Origin: Halorubrum lacusprofundi ATCC 49239
Lineage (GTDB): Archaea > Halobacteriota > Halobacteria > Halobacteriales > Haloferacaceae
Direction of reading: 5' to 3'
Assembly: GCF_000022205.1 (NCBI RefSeq)
Contig: NC_012030.1
Span: 248,001-312,000, forward strand
DNA: 64,000 nucleotides
This document shows, in pieces, positions 1 to 7,547 of this stretch (within the stretch, counting starts at the first letter, position 1; each line of letters begins with the position of its first letter). The notes below the pieces were generated by a model, which was not told the DNA's origin, searched no databases, and saw nothing but the letters and a program-made list of their open reading frames with translations. The position numbers and the translations under genes are program-made.

Positions 1-15
1 AGTTTCTACTTGGAT

Positions 16-147
16 TTAAGACCAATAATCGATGTTGGTATCATGGGGCAGGTAGATCTCTGATTGAGTTTCTGTGTCCAGATTAGTGCCCCGAGCATCT
101 TCCCACGAGCCAGATCCATCTAAGAAAACAGAGGATCACGAATCGCT
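16..147 (-). pseudogene. 3' remnant of an unidentified gene
   Basis: On the minus strand an open stretch of about 43 codons ends at a TAA (16-18) and is preceded by an in-frame TGA, so it has no start. The peptide is acidic and ends with the residues NIDYWS, in keeping with haloarchaeal coding bias. It may be the tail of a decayed gene. The product is not recognised and the call rests on composition only. Confidence 0.22.
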
Positions 148-243
148 CAGTACAGGGATTTGATAGACCACACGATCACTGATCAGATGGTAGAATACAC
201 GATAGGAACCGTATTACCCAGAGAGAGCGGAGAGAGCAGCAGA

Positions 244-498
244 ATGTATCGTGAGATTTCGTGGGCTGTTCCCGCTGACCCCTATATTCTAGAGGAGTTG
301 TCTTCGTACGACGGGTGGCAGACCGCGAAAAATCTTTCAATCAATACGGGCTTCAGCCACCAGTGGACCGGTCAGCGTTGTAAAGTGTTTGTTGAACACG
401 GATTGGCTAAGCGCCACGAAACTGAACCTGCGTATCGAATTACTGAACGCGGAAAGAAGGTAGTTGCTGGCGAAATTGCGTCGGACTCTCTTGATTAA
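244..498 (+). CDS. winged-helix DNA-binding protein (PhiH1-repressor-like)
   Basis: An 84-residue protein starting MYREISW. It has the small winged-helix layout common in haloarchaea: a helical start (YILEELSSYDGWQTAKNL), a recognition-helix-like stretch (GFSHQWTGQRCKVFVEHGLAKR) and a wing (YRITERGKKVVAGE). Proteins of this type resemble the phage PhiH1 repressor and bind DNA as regulators. The frame is open from 160, but the start at 244 fits the family better. The target is unknown. A lone short regulator near a recombinase is typical of integrated plasmid or virus remnants. Confidence 0.6.
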   Translation: MYREISWAVPADPYILEELSSYDGWQTAKNLSINTGFSHQWTGQRCKVFVEHGLAKRHETEPAYRITERGKKVVAGEIASDSLD

Positions 499-636
499 TT
501 CATAGGGAGTTATAGAACGGTTAGCACACCTGTCTTCTAACTCACTGATTTGGTCAAGAGAGGTCTCACAAATCGCTCAGTATAGGCATCTGACATCAAG
601 AGAATGTATTTATCAGTCCAAGAGTAACGCTGTAAC

Positions 637-1122
637 ATGCGTCGAAGAGCCCTCCTCTCGCTACTCGGGACCGTAGGTATTGGTAGCTTGGCAGGCTGTT
701 TAGCTGATTTCTCGACGATGACCACGCCTGAAATTGTATCGAGCAGTATTGAGGCCCAAAATCGGAGCTGTAGTGATACCCCGAATGAATCAGCAACGAT
801 AGCAAGTAATTCAGATGACGGGACACGAATAGAGGTCGAGGGGAGCATCGCAGTCCCACGGATCGCTGATAGATTATACGTACAAACTCAGAATGGCGTC
901 GGAGAAAGCGATCGAGACAACGCAGATATGACGGTTCACATCGATTTTGGCCCTTCCGATTCGCACGAGAACACAGATGTTCCTGAGTGCGAGGGGCAAA
1001 TAGCGTACAACGCGGAAGTCGAGTTTACACACCCTCCGAAGGACGTAATTGTTCGACACACTGTTGAGGGGGGAGGGAAGTATAGGCTGAAAACGATGAC
1101 CACTCAAACTATTACTCAATAA
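637..1122 (+). CDS. small secreted lipoprotein, haloarchaeal
   Basis: A 161-residue protein with an N-terminal signal MRRRALLSLLGTVGIGSLAGC. The arginine run suggests Tat export, and LAGC (Cys21) is a lipobox, so the mature protein should be lipid-anchored outside the membrane. The rest is polar, without membrane spans, and of unrecognised function. Two further cysteines (in RSCSDTP and PECEGQ) could form a disulphide. Monocistronic; the next gene is convergent. Confidence 0.6.
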   Translation: MRRRALLSLLGTVGIGSLAGCLADFSTMTTPEIVSSSIEAQNRSCSDTPNESATIASNSDDGTRIEVEGSIAVPRIADRLYVQTQNGVGESDRDNADMTVHIDFGPSDSHENTDVPECEGQIAYNAEVEFTHPPKDVIVRHTVEGGGKYRLKTMTTQTITQ

Positions 1123-1188
1123 GCAGGCCTCATCGACCAGCCGCTTCAGGCGATATATGTCTGAAGAATAGAATTTCAGCAGAGCCCG

Positions 1189-1566
1189 TTATTTCTCAAG
1201 TACCTCCCTCGCCTCATGGACAGGGTCGGACACATCTTTTCGCCACTTACCATCTTCCTGAATCTTCTTGACACTCCGAGCCCCGTTGTCGGCCAGCGTC
1301 GCCAAAGCTGTGCGATCGACTCTAACTGTTGACTCTTCCGTTCGCTCTATCCCGGTCTGTTCACTCATACGGTCCAGCGCAAGTTCGAGGAGCGTGTCGG
1401 CCTCAGCTCGCATGCCGACAACCTCACGGTAGTACTCAGGCTCAAGCTTGACACACAGGCCATGACGACGACCGTACCATCCAGTCCCGACCATGACTCC
1501 ATTGTACTTGTTGAAGACATCGGTCGGGATGCCGTCAACCCAAACTCGCTCAGAGCCGCCCATCAT
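1189..1566 (-). CDS. hypothetical protein (distal gene of a two-gene unit)
   Basis: 125 residues, start ATG at 1566, overlapping the TGA of the upstream gene as ATGA. This translational coupling is the best sign that both genes are real. The N-terminal half is rich in aromatic and glycine residues (GVMVGTGWYGRRHGLCVKLEPEYYREVV); the C-terminal half is helical and charged. I do not recognise a family. The location next to a serine recombinase suggests mobile-element cargo. Confidence 0.5.
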   Translation of the reverse strand: MMGGSERVWVDGIPTDVFNKYNGVMVGTGWYGRRHGLCVKLEPEYYREVVGMRAEADTLLELALDRMSEQTGIERTEESTVRVDRTALATLADNGARSVKKIQEDGKWRKDVSDPVHEAREVLEK

Positions 1567-1814
1567 AGCGTCATCTCACCAGCGGTGGCTCCCGGTGCTG
1601 GGTTGAGTTCCTCGGTGAACACCCAGCGGTCCACGCCAAAATTTTGGACCACCTTCATCGTCTTTTGGTGGTGCGACTCTTCCTCTTCTTCAACGTCAAC
1701 AACAATTTCGTCAAGAGCATCTTCAATTTCTTCACCAGTGGAGATGTCGCTCATAGTGATGTCGCTATTCCACACCGTTTTGTCGTCAGAATCGTTAGAT
1801 TTGGACTGAGTCAT
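1563..1814 (-). CDS. small acidic hypothetical protein
   Basis: 83 residues with a very acidic centre (EEIEDALDEIVVDVEEEEE) followed by a conserved-looking tail (TMKVVQNFGVDRWVFTEELNPAPG). First gene of the coupled pair ending at 1189. Function not recognised. An acidic small protein ahead of a coupled partner could be a regulator or antitoxin, but nothing in the sequence proves this. Confidence 0.5.
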   Translation of the reverse strand: MTQSKSNDSDDKTVWNSDITMSDISTGEEIEDALDEIVVDVEEEEESHHQKTMKVVQNFGVDRWVFTEELNPAPGATAGEMTL

Positions 1815-1983
1815 CTACTTTGAGTGGCAGGCAACGGTGTTTAAATCGTTCCGAGGGTTGAGTCTCGAAACCACTAGACTGAGTCGCCACGTACATCCTA
1901 ACATGTGGCACATTGCTACTTAAACCGTGACTTGAACGATACGTCCCACCAGTGACTACGGCAGGGAACTCGTCAGTCAGTGG

Positions 1984-2694
1984 CTATTCTGCAGTAGAAA
2001 CAGCGGGGTGATCTGAGTCCATCCGTTTCAAATACATCTCCCGGTTCTTGCGCACGATTTTTCCTACTCCACTTTTTGAGATTACCTTGACTTTATCCGA
2101 GATGTCTCGGTACGACAGCCCCTCTTCCCGTAGGGTGAATACACGCTCAACGGTCGGCCACTCGTCCATGTCCTTGACCAGATACTCACCGTTAGCGTCG
2201 AATCTGAGTCCGAACGGTGGGGATCCGTGATGATACCCCTGCTCCCGTCGATGCTCTACCGCTGCCTTTGATTTCTGGATTTCCTTAGCTTTCGTTTCCG
2301 TTTCTACGATCCTCTGAATTCTGAACGTGAGTCGATCATCCGGGACATCAGAGACGAATTGGAATTCGCAGTCACCTTGGAGCGCGGCGTACTGAATCAC
2401 GGAATAGAATTCATCTCGTGCGATTCTGGTATCGTCGTGTGCGATCAGGTAATCCCATTGCCCGGCGCGCAACCCTTCAATCATCTTCTGCACCTCAGGG
2501 TGAGAATCCAGACGCTCATCTCCTGGGTCTTTTCTAAACAGGCTAAAGCCCGAGTGATTATTCAGATCTACTGTGTCGATCAAGTCCGCGTCGAGATTCT
2601 CAGCCAGCGCCCGTGTTTTTTCCCGCTGCTGCTGGAGTGAGATACTGTCCTCGGTGCCTTGACTTTGCCTGATGACGCGCACCACGTCAGTCAT
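1984..2694 (-). CDS. serine site-specific recombinase (resolvase family)
   Basis: 236 residues. The N-terminal resolvase domain has the R-x-S signature near residues 9-11 (VIRQSQGTEDSISLQQQ) with Ser11 as the likely nucleophile, then the IAHDDTRIARD segment matching the conserved D-R-x-x-R block, a long connecting helix and a C-terminal helix-turn-helix (LSYRDISDKVKVISKSGVGKIV). Such enzymes cut and rejoin DNA at a specific site through a phosphoserine intermediate and serve plasmid resolution or element mobility. It overlaps the AbrB-like gene by 8 nt, suggesting co-expression. No obvious res site is recognised nearby. Confidence 0.85.
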   Translation of the reverse strand: MTDVVRVIRQSQGTEDSISLQQQREKTRALAENLDADLIDTVDLNNHSGFSLFRKDPGDERLDSHPEVQKMIEGLRAGQWDYLIAHDDTRIARDEFYSVIQYAALQGDCEFQFVSDVPDDRLTFRIQRIVETETKAKEIQKSKAAVEHRREQGYHHGSPPFGLRFDANGEYLVKDMDEWPTVERVFTLREEGLSYRDISDKVKVISKSGVGKIVRKNREMYLKRMDSDHPAVSTAE

Positions 2695-2851
2695 CGTCCA
2701 CCCGGGTAATTTTGAGAGATTTTCCTGAGTCGACCGACCACTCTACTTTTTCGCCTGCAAGTGACATTGCGTCACCAAGCGATTTGGGGATCCGGATTCT
2801 GTAGTACCCATCACTGTCCTGAACGACTGTTGTCTTCGTGGTTTCTGGCAT
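2687..2851 (-). CDS. AbrB/SpoVT-type DNA-binding protein
   Basis: 54 residues from MPETTKTTVVQ (a longer form could begin at 2881). The core DSDGYYRIRIPKSLGDAMSLAGEKVEW has the swapped-hairpin AbrB pattern: the R-I-P-K turn followed by a short helix and a hydrophobic strand. Members bind DNA as dimers and often act as antitoxins or transition regulators. It overlaps the recombinase start, so it probably controls that gene or is co-expressed with it. Confidence 0.62.
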   Translation of the reverse strand: MPETTKTTVVQDSDGYYRIRIPKSLGDAMSLAGEKVEWSVDSGKSLKITRVDDD

Positions 2852-3022
2852 GGTTTCCAATGGGAACAACTCTGTACCCATACTTGGATCTGTTGGGGGT
2901 GGCCCCGTGGTGGAGGCCCCGTGGACACATCACCGACTCGCGAACGGCAGATAGTCGGAGATCACGTCACGGTATCACGCAGCACCCAATTCCTAATCCG
3001 ACCTCAGAACGTATGCGATCAC

Positions 3023-3319
3023 ATGACTGACACAGACGAGATCAAGGGCACCGCAACCTTCCAAGCAGTTCTCGACGCCGATCGAGACGACATCCAAGTA
3101 TTCCGCCGAGAACACGGCGACGACAAGCTCGCGGAAGCTCTCGAAGTGACAATTGATTTTTTGAACGCGGAGATGACGAGGAGAATGGCCGAGACAGAAC
3201 TCAGAGTAAGCAATTACGCGGGAATCACGATAACAAACGAGATCGAAGAGGTCGTCCGAGAAATGCACGGAGGGGATCCGTGGCTCGATCGGCAGCTCAG
3301 GGATGATGTCTTCGAGTGA
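3023..3319 (+). CDS. hypothetical protein, helical
   Basis: 98 residues from MTDTDEIKGTATF. The protein is acidic and helical, with a central stretch DDKLAEALEVTIDFLNAEMTRRMAET and no membrane segment. The frame is open further upstream (to 2921), but that extension runs through unrelated-looking sequence, so the internal ATG is preferred. Family not recognised. It is divergent from the AbrB-like gene and could share regulation with it. Confidence 0.45.
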   Translation: MTDTDEIKGTATFQAVLDADRDDIQVFRREHGDDKLAEALEVTIDFLNAEMTRRMAETELRVSNYAGITITNEIEEVVREMHGGDPWLDRQLRDDVFE

Positions 3320-3612
3320 CGCACACTGAAAACATGGGGTGTACCCCCTCCCGGAAACAATACACAGAGCCTCTGAATCGCGGGTTTACACTCGCAAGAT
3401 GGAGGTCCTTTTAAGACTCAGACCTCGGAAACCCCCGAGTCTGTTGGCAGCCACTACCAACACACGAATATCACTCCACAACGGCTCTGTTGAGATCCTC
3501 AGCTGCTGATAGCTTTTTCAGGCCGTGCTGAATAGAGCGCGCGCATCCATCAGTTGACTCTTTTTGTTTCTAACCGTCATATACAGATAGTTAGCCAATA
3601 TGATGTTAGTAT
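3320..3612. other. intergenic segment with IS-end remnant and hairpin
   Basis: No gene seen. At 3483-3499 there is a sequence almost identical (GGCTCTGTTGAGATCCT) to the terminal repeat of the IS5-like element at 36908, so a third, decayed element end lies here, cut off by the ISH3 insertion. At 3413-3443 an AGACTC/GAGTCT inverted repeat with an inner CTCGG/CCGAG stem could form a hairpin. Confidence 0.45.
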
Positions 3613-5011
3613 CAGTACCTCACAAAGCATCCTCGGCTAGCTGTTTCTGCGGCCTGAGTTCTGTGTCGAAGCGGTTGTACTGACGGTCTCGACGAGAGAA
3701 TTACGGACGGATCGACGGAGAGCTGTCGCTGTCGGCGGCGGTCAGCCGCCGACGCGACAGCGTCGCCACTCACTCCGCTGGCTTGCTCGGTCGGTGGTTA
3801 GCGGTGGAATCGGTCGTCAGGTGGCCGATTCGCGGGGACGGCCCGACGCACCGCGAGGGCCGTCCACGCAGCTCGTCGAATCATATTGACGAACTCCTTG
3901 TACGGCCACCACCAGAGGCGACGCCCGCCTCGGCGGGGCGTCGCCACATACTCGTAGTGAAGGTACCGCCAGACGTTCTGTAAGAGGAGACTCACCACCA
4001 CGTACAGCAGCCGTACCGTTGGATCTCGTGTTGTCGTTGTCGCTATCGCTTGCTCAAACAAGCGATAGCTTGACTCGATACCGAAGCGTTTCGAGTAGTG
4101 GTATCGAGCGTCCCGTGGTGAGTCGATGAACGGCGCGTCAGCGGCGTAGCCGTGACGCGCCACACCGTTCTCGTCATACTTCCCATTTAGGTACGTACAG
4201 TCGATGTAGACGGGAAAATCGACGGTCCAGCTGTGACCGTCGAGTTTCCCCGTCAGATCATGCTGAATGACGCGACTCCATCCTTCCGAGAGCTCTTGCT
4301 GAATCGCCTCACCCCACCGGATGATCGGGATCACGTACGCGTAATTGTGCGCCTGAAGCAGCGTGAGACACTTACTGTCGTAGAATCCGCGATCAAGGTA
4401 GACGGCCTTGACCCCGGCGTCAAGGCCGTCGAGGACACCGAAGAACTCAGCGAGGACACTACTTGCGGTATCGCCGTCTTTGAGACGGCGTACCGCCAGC
4501 GTGTAGCGTTTGTTCTTCACACGCGCGTAGAGTGTGGCATAGGCGTGGAACGCAGTGGTTCCACGCTTCGCTACCGAGTGATAGAGGCCGTCTGTGTCGT
4601 CTTCGTCACCGTAGTAGGGCCGCAGGTGGAGGTCTGCGCAGACCTCCACCTGTTCGGGGAGCAATTCATCGAGATCCTTTCGCAGGAGCGTGTTAGCGAC
4701 TCGTTCGAGCCGTTCCGGCTCGAACTTCGTCCGAAGATGGTAGAGGACCGTGTTCCCAGCGGGTGAGTTCTGGCTCGACGCACAGAGCGTAGAGACAGAG
4801 GTCCCGTCGGCGCAAGCGCCGACGAGGACCTCATAGATGTCTTCAGCAGTGATTTCAGCGTTATTGGCTAACGAGAGCGAAACTTCCTCGTCAAGGCGGT
4901 TGACGAGAAAGTTAAGAAGCTGGTCCTCGTGGATCTCACCGTCTGCTTGTTTGGTTTTAGACACACCTTCAGCAAGCAGACGTTCTAACTAAGCGGCTTT
5001 GTGAAGTACTG
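3613..5011 (-). mobile_element. ISH3-family insertion sequence, copy 1
   Basis: About 1.4 kb, a typical ISH3 length. The ends are imperfect inverted repeats: CAGTACCTCACAAAGC at the left and the complement of CAGTACTTCACAAAGC at the right. It carries one transposase gene. The five bases on each side (AGTAT and ATGTT) do not match, so there is no target duplication, which points to later rearrangement. The right end sits inside an Orc1/Cdc6 gene whose 5' half is absent on the other side. An almost identical copy in opposite orientation starts at 62907. Confidence 0.85.
3798..4964 (-). CDS. ISH3-family DDE transposase
   Basis: 388 residues, GTG start. The C-terminal half shows the catalytic DDE region: VYLDRGFYDSKCL carries the second Asp, and the KRFGIESSYRLFEQA block is the Y-R-E type signature with the catalytic Glu found in IS4/ISH3 transposases. 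The N-terminal part is the helical DNA-binding region. The enzyme cuts the element ends and joins them to new targets. It is full length and apparently intact, and the copy at 62954 encodes the same protein over the visible part. Confidence 0.88.
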   Translation of the reverse strand: MSKTKQADGEIHEDQLLNFLVNRLDEEVSLSLANNAEITAEDIYEVLVGACADGTSVSTLCASSQNSPAGNTVLYHLRTKFEPERLERVANTLLRKDLDELLPEQVEVCADLHLRPYYGDEDDTDGLYHSVAKRGTTAFHAYATLYARVKNKRYTLAVRRLKDGDTASSVLAEFFGVLDGLDAGVKAVYLDRGFYDSKCLTLLQAHNYAYVIPIIRWGEAIQQELSEGWSRVIQHDLTGKLDGHSWTVDFPVYIDCTYLNGKYDENGVARHGYAADAPFIDSPRDARYHYSKRFGIESSYRLFEQAIATTTTRDPTVRLLYVVVSLLLQNVWRYLHYEYVATPRRGGRRLWWWPYKEFVNMIRRAAWTALAVRRAVPANRPPDDRFHR

Positions 5012-5806
5012 ATGTTCGATGAGATCAACAATGTTGACGGTACGCTCATATTGATACTGGATGAAGTCGACCACATCAAGGACGATAGTCTGCTGTATAA
5101 GCTATCCCGAGCTCACGAAGATGGAGATATAATAGACACGTTCTTTGGAGTAGTTGGCATCTCGAACGATCTTCGATATCGTGAGAACTTGAGTTCGAAG
5201 GTCCAGTCTAGTTTGTGTGAAAAAGTAGTCTCCTTCAGTGCATACGATGCAGATGAGCTGGTTGAGGTCCTATCCCAGCGCACACAAGTAGCGTTTCACG
5301 AAGATGCAGTCGGCCAGGATGTAATTTCACTGTGCGCTGCATATGGGGCGCGTAACTCCGGGGACGCTCGGAAAGCACTCGATCTACTTCTTGAGAGCGG
5401 TGATATTGCTCGGTCCAGCGACAGTGATACAGTGGAAATAGAACACGTAGAACAAGCGAAAGATCGACTAGAGACAGATCAACTTCTAGAGGGCGTCAAG
5501 AATTATTCGACTCACGGCAAGCTGACCCTTTTGGCGCTGATCACTCTGGCAGAAGACAAAAAAACGCCTTGTAGGTCGCGTTCGATCCACAAGCGGTATG
5601 TGAAAATCTGTGAGAAAGAAGTCTGTGAACCAGTCTCCAATCGTGCTGTTCGAGACTACCTTAGTGAACTAGAGGTTCTGGGGATCACGTCTTCAGAGAC
5701 ATTCAATGATGGCAAAGATGGTGGCAAGTACAAGAAACATCAATTAAGAAGGAGTGTTTCGGAGATCCAAGGCGCGTTGACGGAATCGCTGACTGCAGAT
5801 TTGTAG
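5012..5806 (+). pseudogene. Orc1/Cdc6 replication initiator, 5' truncated by ISH3 (orcA)
   Basis: 265 codons encode the C-terminal part of an Orc1/Cdc6 AAA+ initiator: Walker B LILILDEVDHI, sensor 1 (GVVGISNDLRY), the NSGDARKALDLL sensor-2 helix and a C-terminal winged helix (SRSIHKRYVKICEK...). The Walker A half is missing because the ISH3 end lies exactly at the reading-frame start. The product should not bind ATP properly. It directly precedes ORB array A, four bases from its stop, so it was presumably the initiator for that array. Either the origin is dead or another initiator outside the window serves it. Confidence 0.88.
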
Positions 5807-5809
5807 TAC

Positions 5810-6299
5810 ACCCCACTATTTCCGCTGTTAGCCAGACACATTCATCGATACTGATTATACTACCCCACTATTTCCGCTGTTAGAGTATTATATCGCGAGC
5901 AGTGATCAGACTACCCCACTATTTCCGCTGTTAGCCAGACATATTCTCGAATAGCGTTACCCCATCAGTTCCGCTGTTAGAGTGTAATAACTCGTGGGTG
6001 TACCATACTCACCCCACCAGTTCCGCTGTTAGCTTGATACATTCTCGTGGGTCATACCCCCACTAGTTCCGCTGTTAGATAGACAGTGTATACGGTGTCG
6101 AGATGGCTGTCGGTTTCCCAGATCTCGATTCAACGATCATCGTCAGGTTGCAAAGTAAACGCGAGTATATCACGGTCCTTTGCTACACGACAAGAAGAAC
6201 AGTGAGGCAGACCCACCCCACTAGTTCCGCTGTTAGTTCTGAACCGTGCAAGCAGCTGTCGACTATCCACCTCACCCACCCCACCAGTTCCGCTGTTAG
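5810..6299 (+). repeat. ORB array A (eight direct copies, one inverted at 6458)
   Basis: Eight 22-bp copies of a motif beginning ACCCCAC and ending TTCCGCTGTTAG start at 5810, 5862, 5913, 5959, 6011, 6057, 6215 and 6278. The early copies are spaced 46-52 bp, about five DNA turns. One inverted copy (TAACAGCGG...GTGGGGT) lies at 6458-6478. Inverted repeats around an AT-rich stretch next to an orc gene are the standard haloarchaeal origin design, with Orc1/Cdc6 bound at each ORB. The sequence differs from arrays B and C, in line with initiator-specific ORBs. Confidence 0.85.
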
Positions 6300-6457
6300 A
6301 CTAGCAAACAACTAGCGGTCGGTCGGCGTATTGCCGTGTTAATGTATATCTATTGAAGATAGATATATGTAGTTATGGTGGAAACGAGTCCGTAGGACGT
6401 TAACACCATACGACAAAGCACCCCCTGACATGGGGGTGGTGTAGTCGTATACGATTT
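6300..6457. other. probable unwinding region of origin A
   Basis: AT-rich stretch between the direct and inverted copies of ORB A. It contains a near-perfect palindrome at 6344-6367 (TATATCTAT, five-base loop, ATAGATATA) and no gene. Its position between oppositely oriented ORBs suggests the DNA-unwinding element of origin A. Whether the origin still fires is doubtful, because its adjacent initiator gene is truncated. Confidence 0.55.
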
Positions 6458-6523
6458 TAACAGCGGAAACAGTGGGGTGGGGGGGTACGACTAAGACGCG
6501 TCTGCAATAGGTATAGAACAGAC

Positions 6524-7510
6524 ACACCCCTCCCGCAGAGTGGAACTGAGATATGCTGACGTACCTCTTGTCCATCGCGACCTGCCACCGGAATCTCGAA
6601 GTCGACTTACCTTCTCGACTCCAAACAGACACACCCCTCCCGCAGGGTGGAGAGTCGATCAAGTGTGTATGGGTGAGCTGATTACGATGATGCACTATAT
6701 AAACAAACCAAAAATAGAGTATATAGGAAAGCAAAAACGCAAGACGCACCAGCATTACTTGCACTCATATAGAAAGGCATAACAAACACGTTACTACTAG
6801 CTAGTCTAGAACCAACTAGTTAGTTAGTTAGTACAGAAAGAGAACACAGGTACTAACAAGCTACACAGCTGGTCTACAGACGTCTTCTTCTCTAGCGACC
6901 CCCCGACCGCTTCGGCAAGTTCCACCCTGCGGGAGGGGTGTGTCTCCCCCGATCACGAGATCATTCGCCGTGCAGACCCCGGTCGACCAAACGCCGGCGT
7001 ATTGAGCCAGTGAGTCCATAGACACTCTCGATGCCGACCGGCAACTAAGTTTTCCACCCTGCGTGAGGGGTCCTCTACGCCACAGTGGGACGGTCACCTC
7101 GTTCCACTCTGCGGAAGGGGTGTCTCCCCGACATATCGGATTGGCCGAATAGTTCCACCCTGCGGGAGGGGTGTCTGTTTGTAATATATCATAATACAGA
7201 ATACTGTGTTCCACCCTGCGCTTGGGGTATTTGCCCAACATATCGGATAGATCAAATGGTTCCACCCTGCGGGAGGGGTGTCCCTATATGTCAGAACCTA
7301 TGAAAAATTCCACCCTGCGGGAGGGGTGTCCCCAACAGACCAAGATAGCTGGTCAGTTCCACTCTGCGGGAGGGGTGTCCTCGACAGATCAGAACAATAG
7401 GTCAGTTCCACCCTGCGGGAGGGGTGTCTAAATCGACTTTCAGCGAATGAAATCACAACGCTCGAACTCCATAAACCGATAATATAGATGTTTCCACCCT
7501 GCGGGTGGTG
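6524..7510 (+). repeat. ORB array B (two inverted and ten direct copies)
   Basis: Motif TTCCACCCTGCGGGAGGGGT followed by GT. Inverted copies at 6524-6545 and 6631-6651; direct copies starting at 6920, 7052, 7102, 7153, 7209, 7260, 7308, 7357, 7406 and a degenerate one at 7492. From 7102 on the spacing is 48-56 bp, again near five helical turns, so bound initiators would line up on one DNA face. The last copy abuts the orcB promoter. The array is the probable binding site of the orcB product. Confidence 0.9.
6652..6919. other. probable unwinding region of origin B
   Basis: The DNA between inverted and direct ORB B copies is AT-rich from about 6685 to 6860, with TATAAACAAACC, AAAAATAG and a short TTAG tandem run (AACTAGTTAGTTAGTTAG). 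No convincing gene is present. Its placement between opposed ORBs next to orcB makes it the likely unwinding site of the one intact origin in this part of the window. Confidence 0.6.
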
Positions 7511-7523
7511 GAAAAGGCTTAAG
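7511..7523 (+). promoter_or_regulatory. orcB promoter (BRE/TATA), next to an ORB
   Basis: GAAAAGGCTTAAG: a purine-rich BRE-like stretch and a TATA-like CTTAAG centred about 27 nt before the ATG at 7548. This is the spacing of leaderless haloarchaeal transcripts and supports that start. The degenerate ORB copy at 7492-7510 touches it, so initiator binding could repress its own gene. Confidence 0.5.
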
Positions 7524-7547
7524 TCCAACGTGTTTCATGACTTGGAT

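Noticed and set aside
3613-5011. Target-site duplication for ISH3 copy 1
   Set aside because: Flanking pentamers AGTAT and ATGTT do not match in either orientation.
5810-7510. Repeat arrays resembling a CRISPR
   Set aside because: The repeats are about 22 bp, spacing is irregular, intervening DNA contains AT-rich cores, some copies are inverted, and no cas gene is near. Adjacent Orc1/Cdc6 genes explain them as ORBs.
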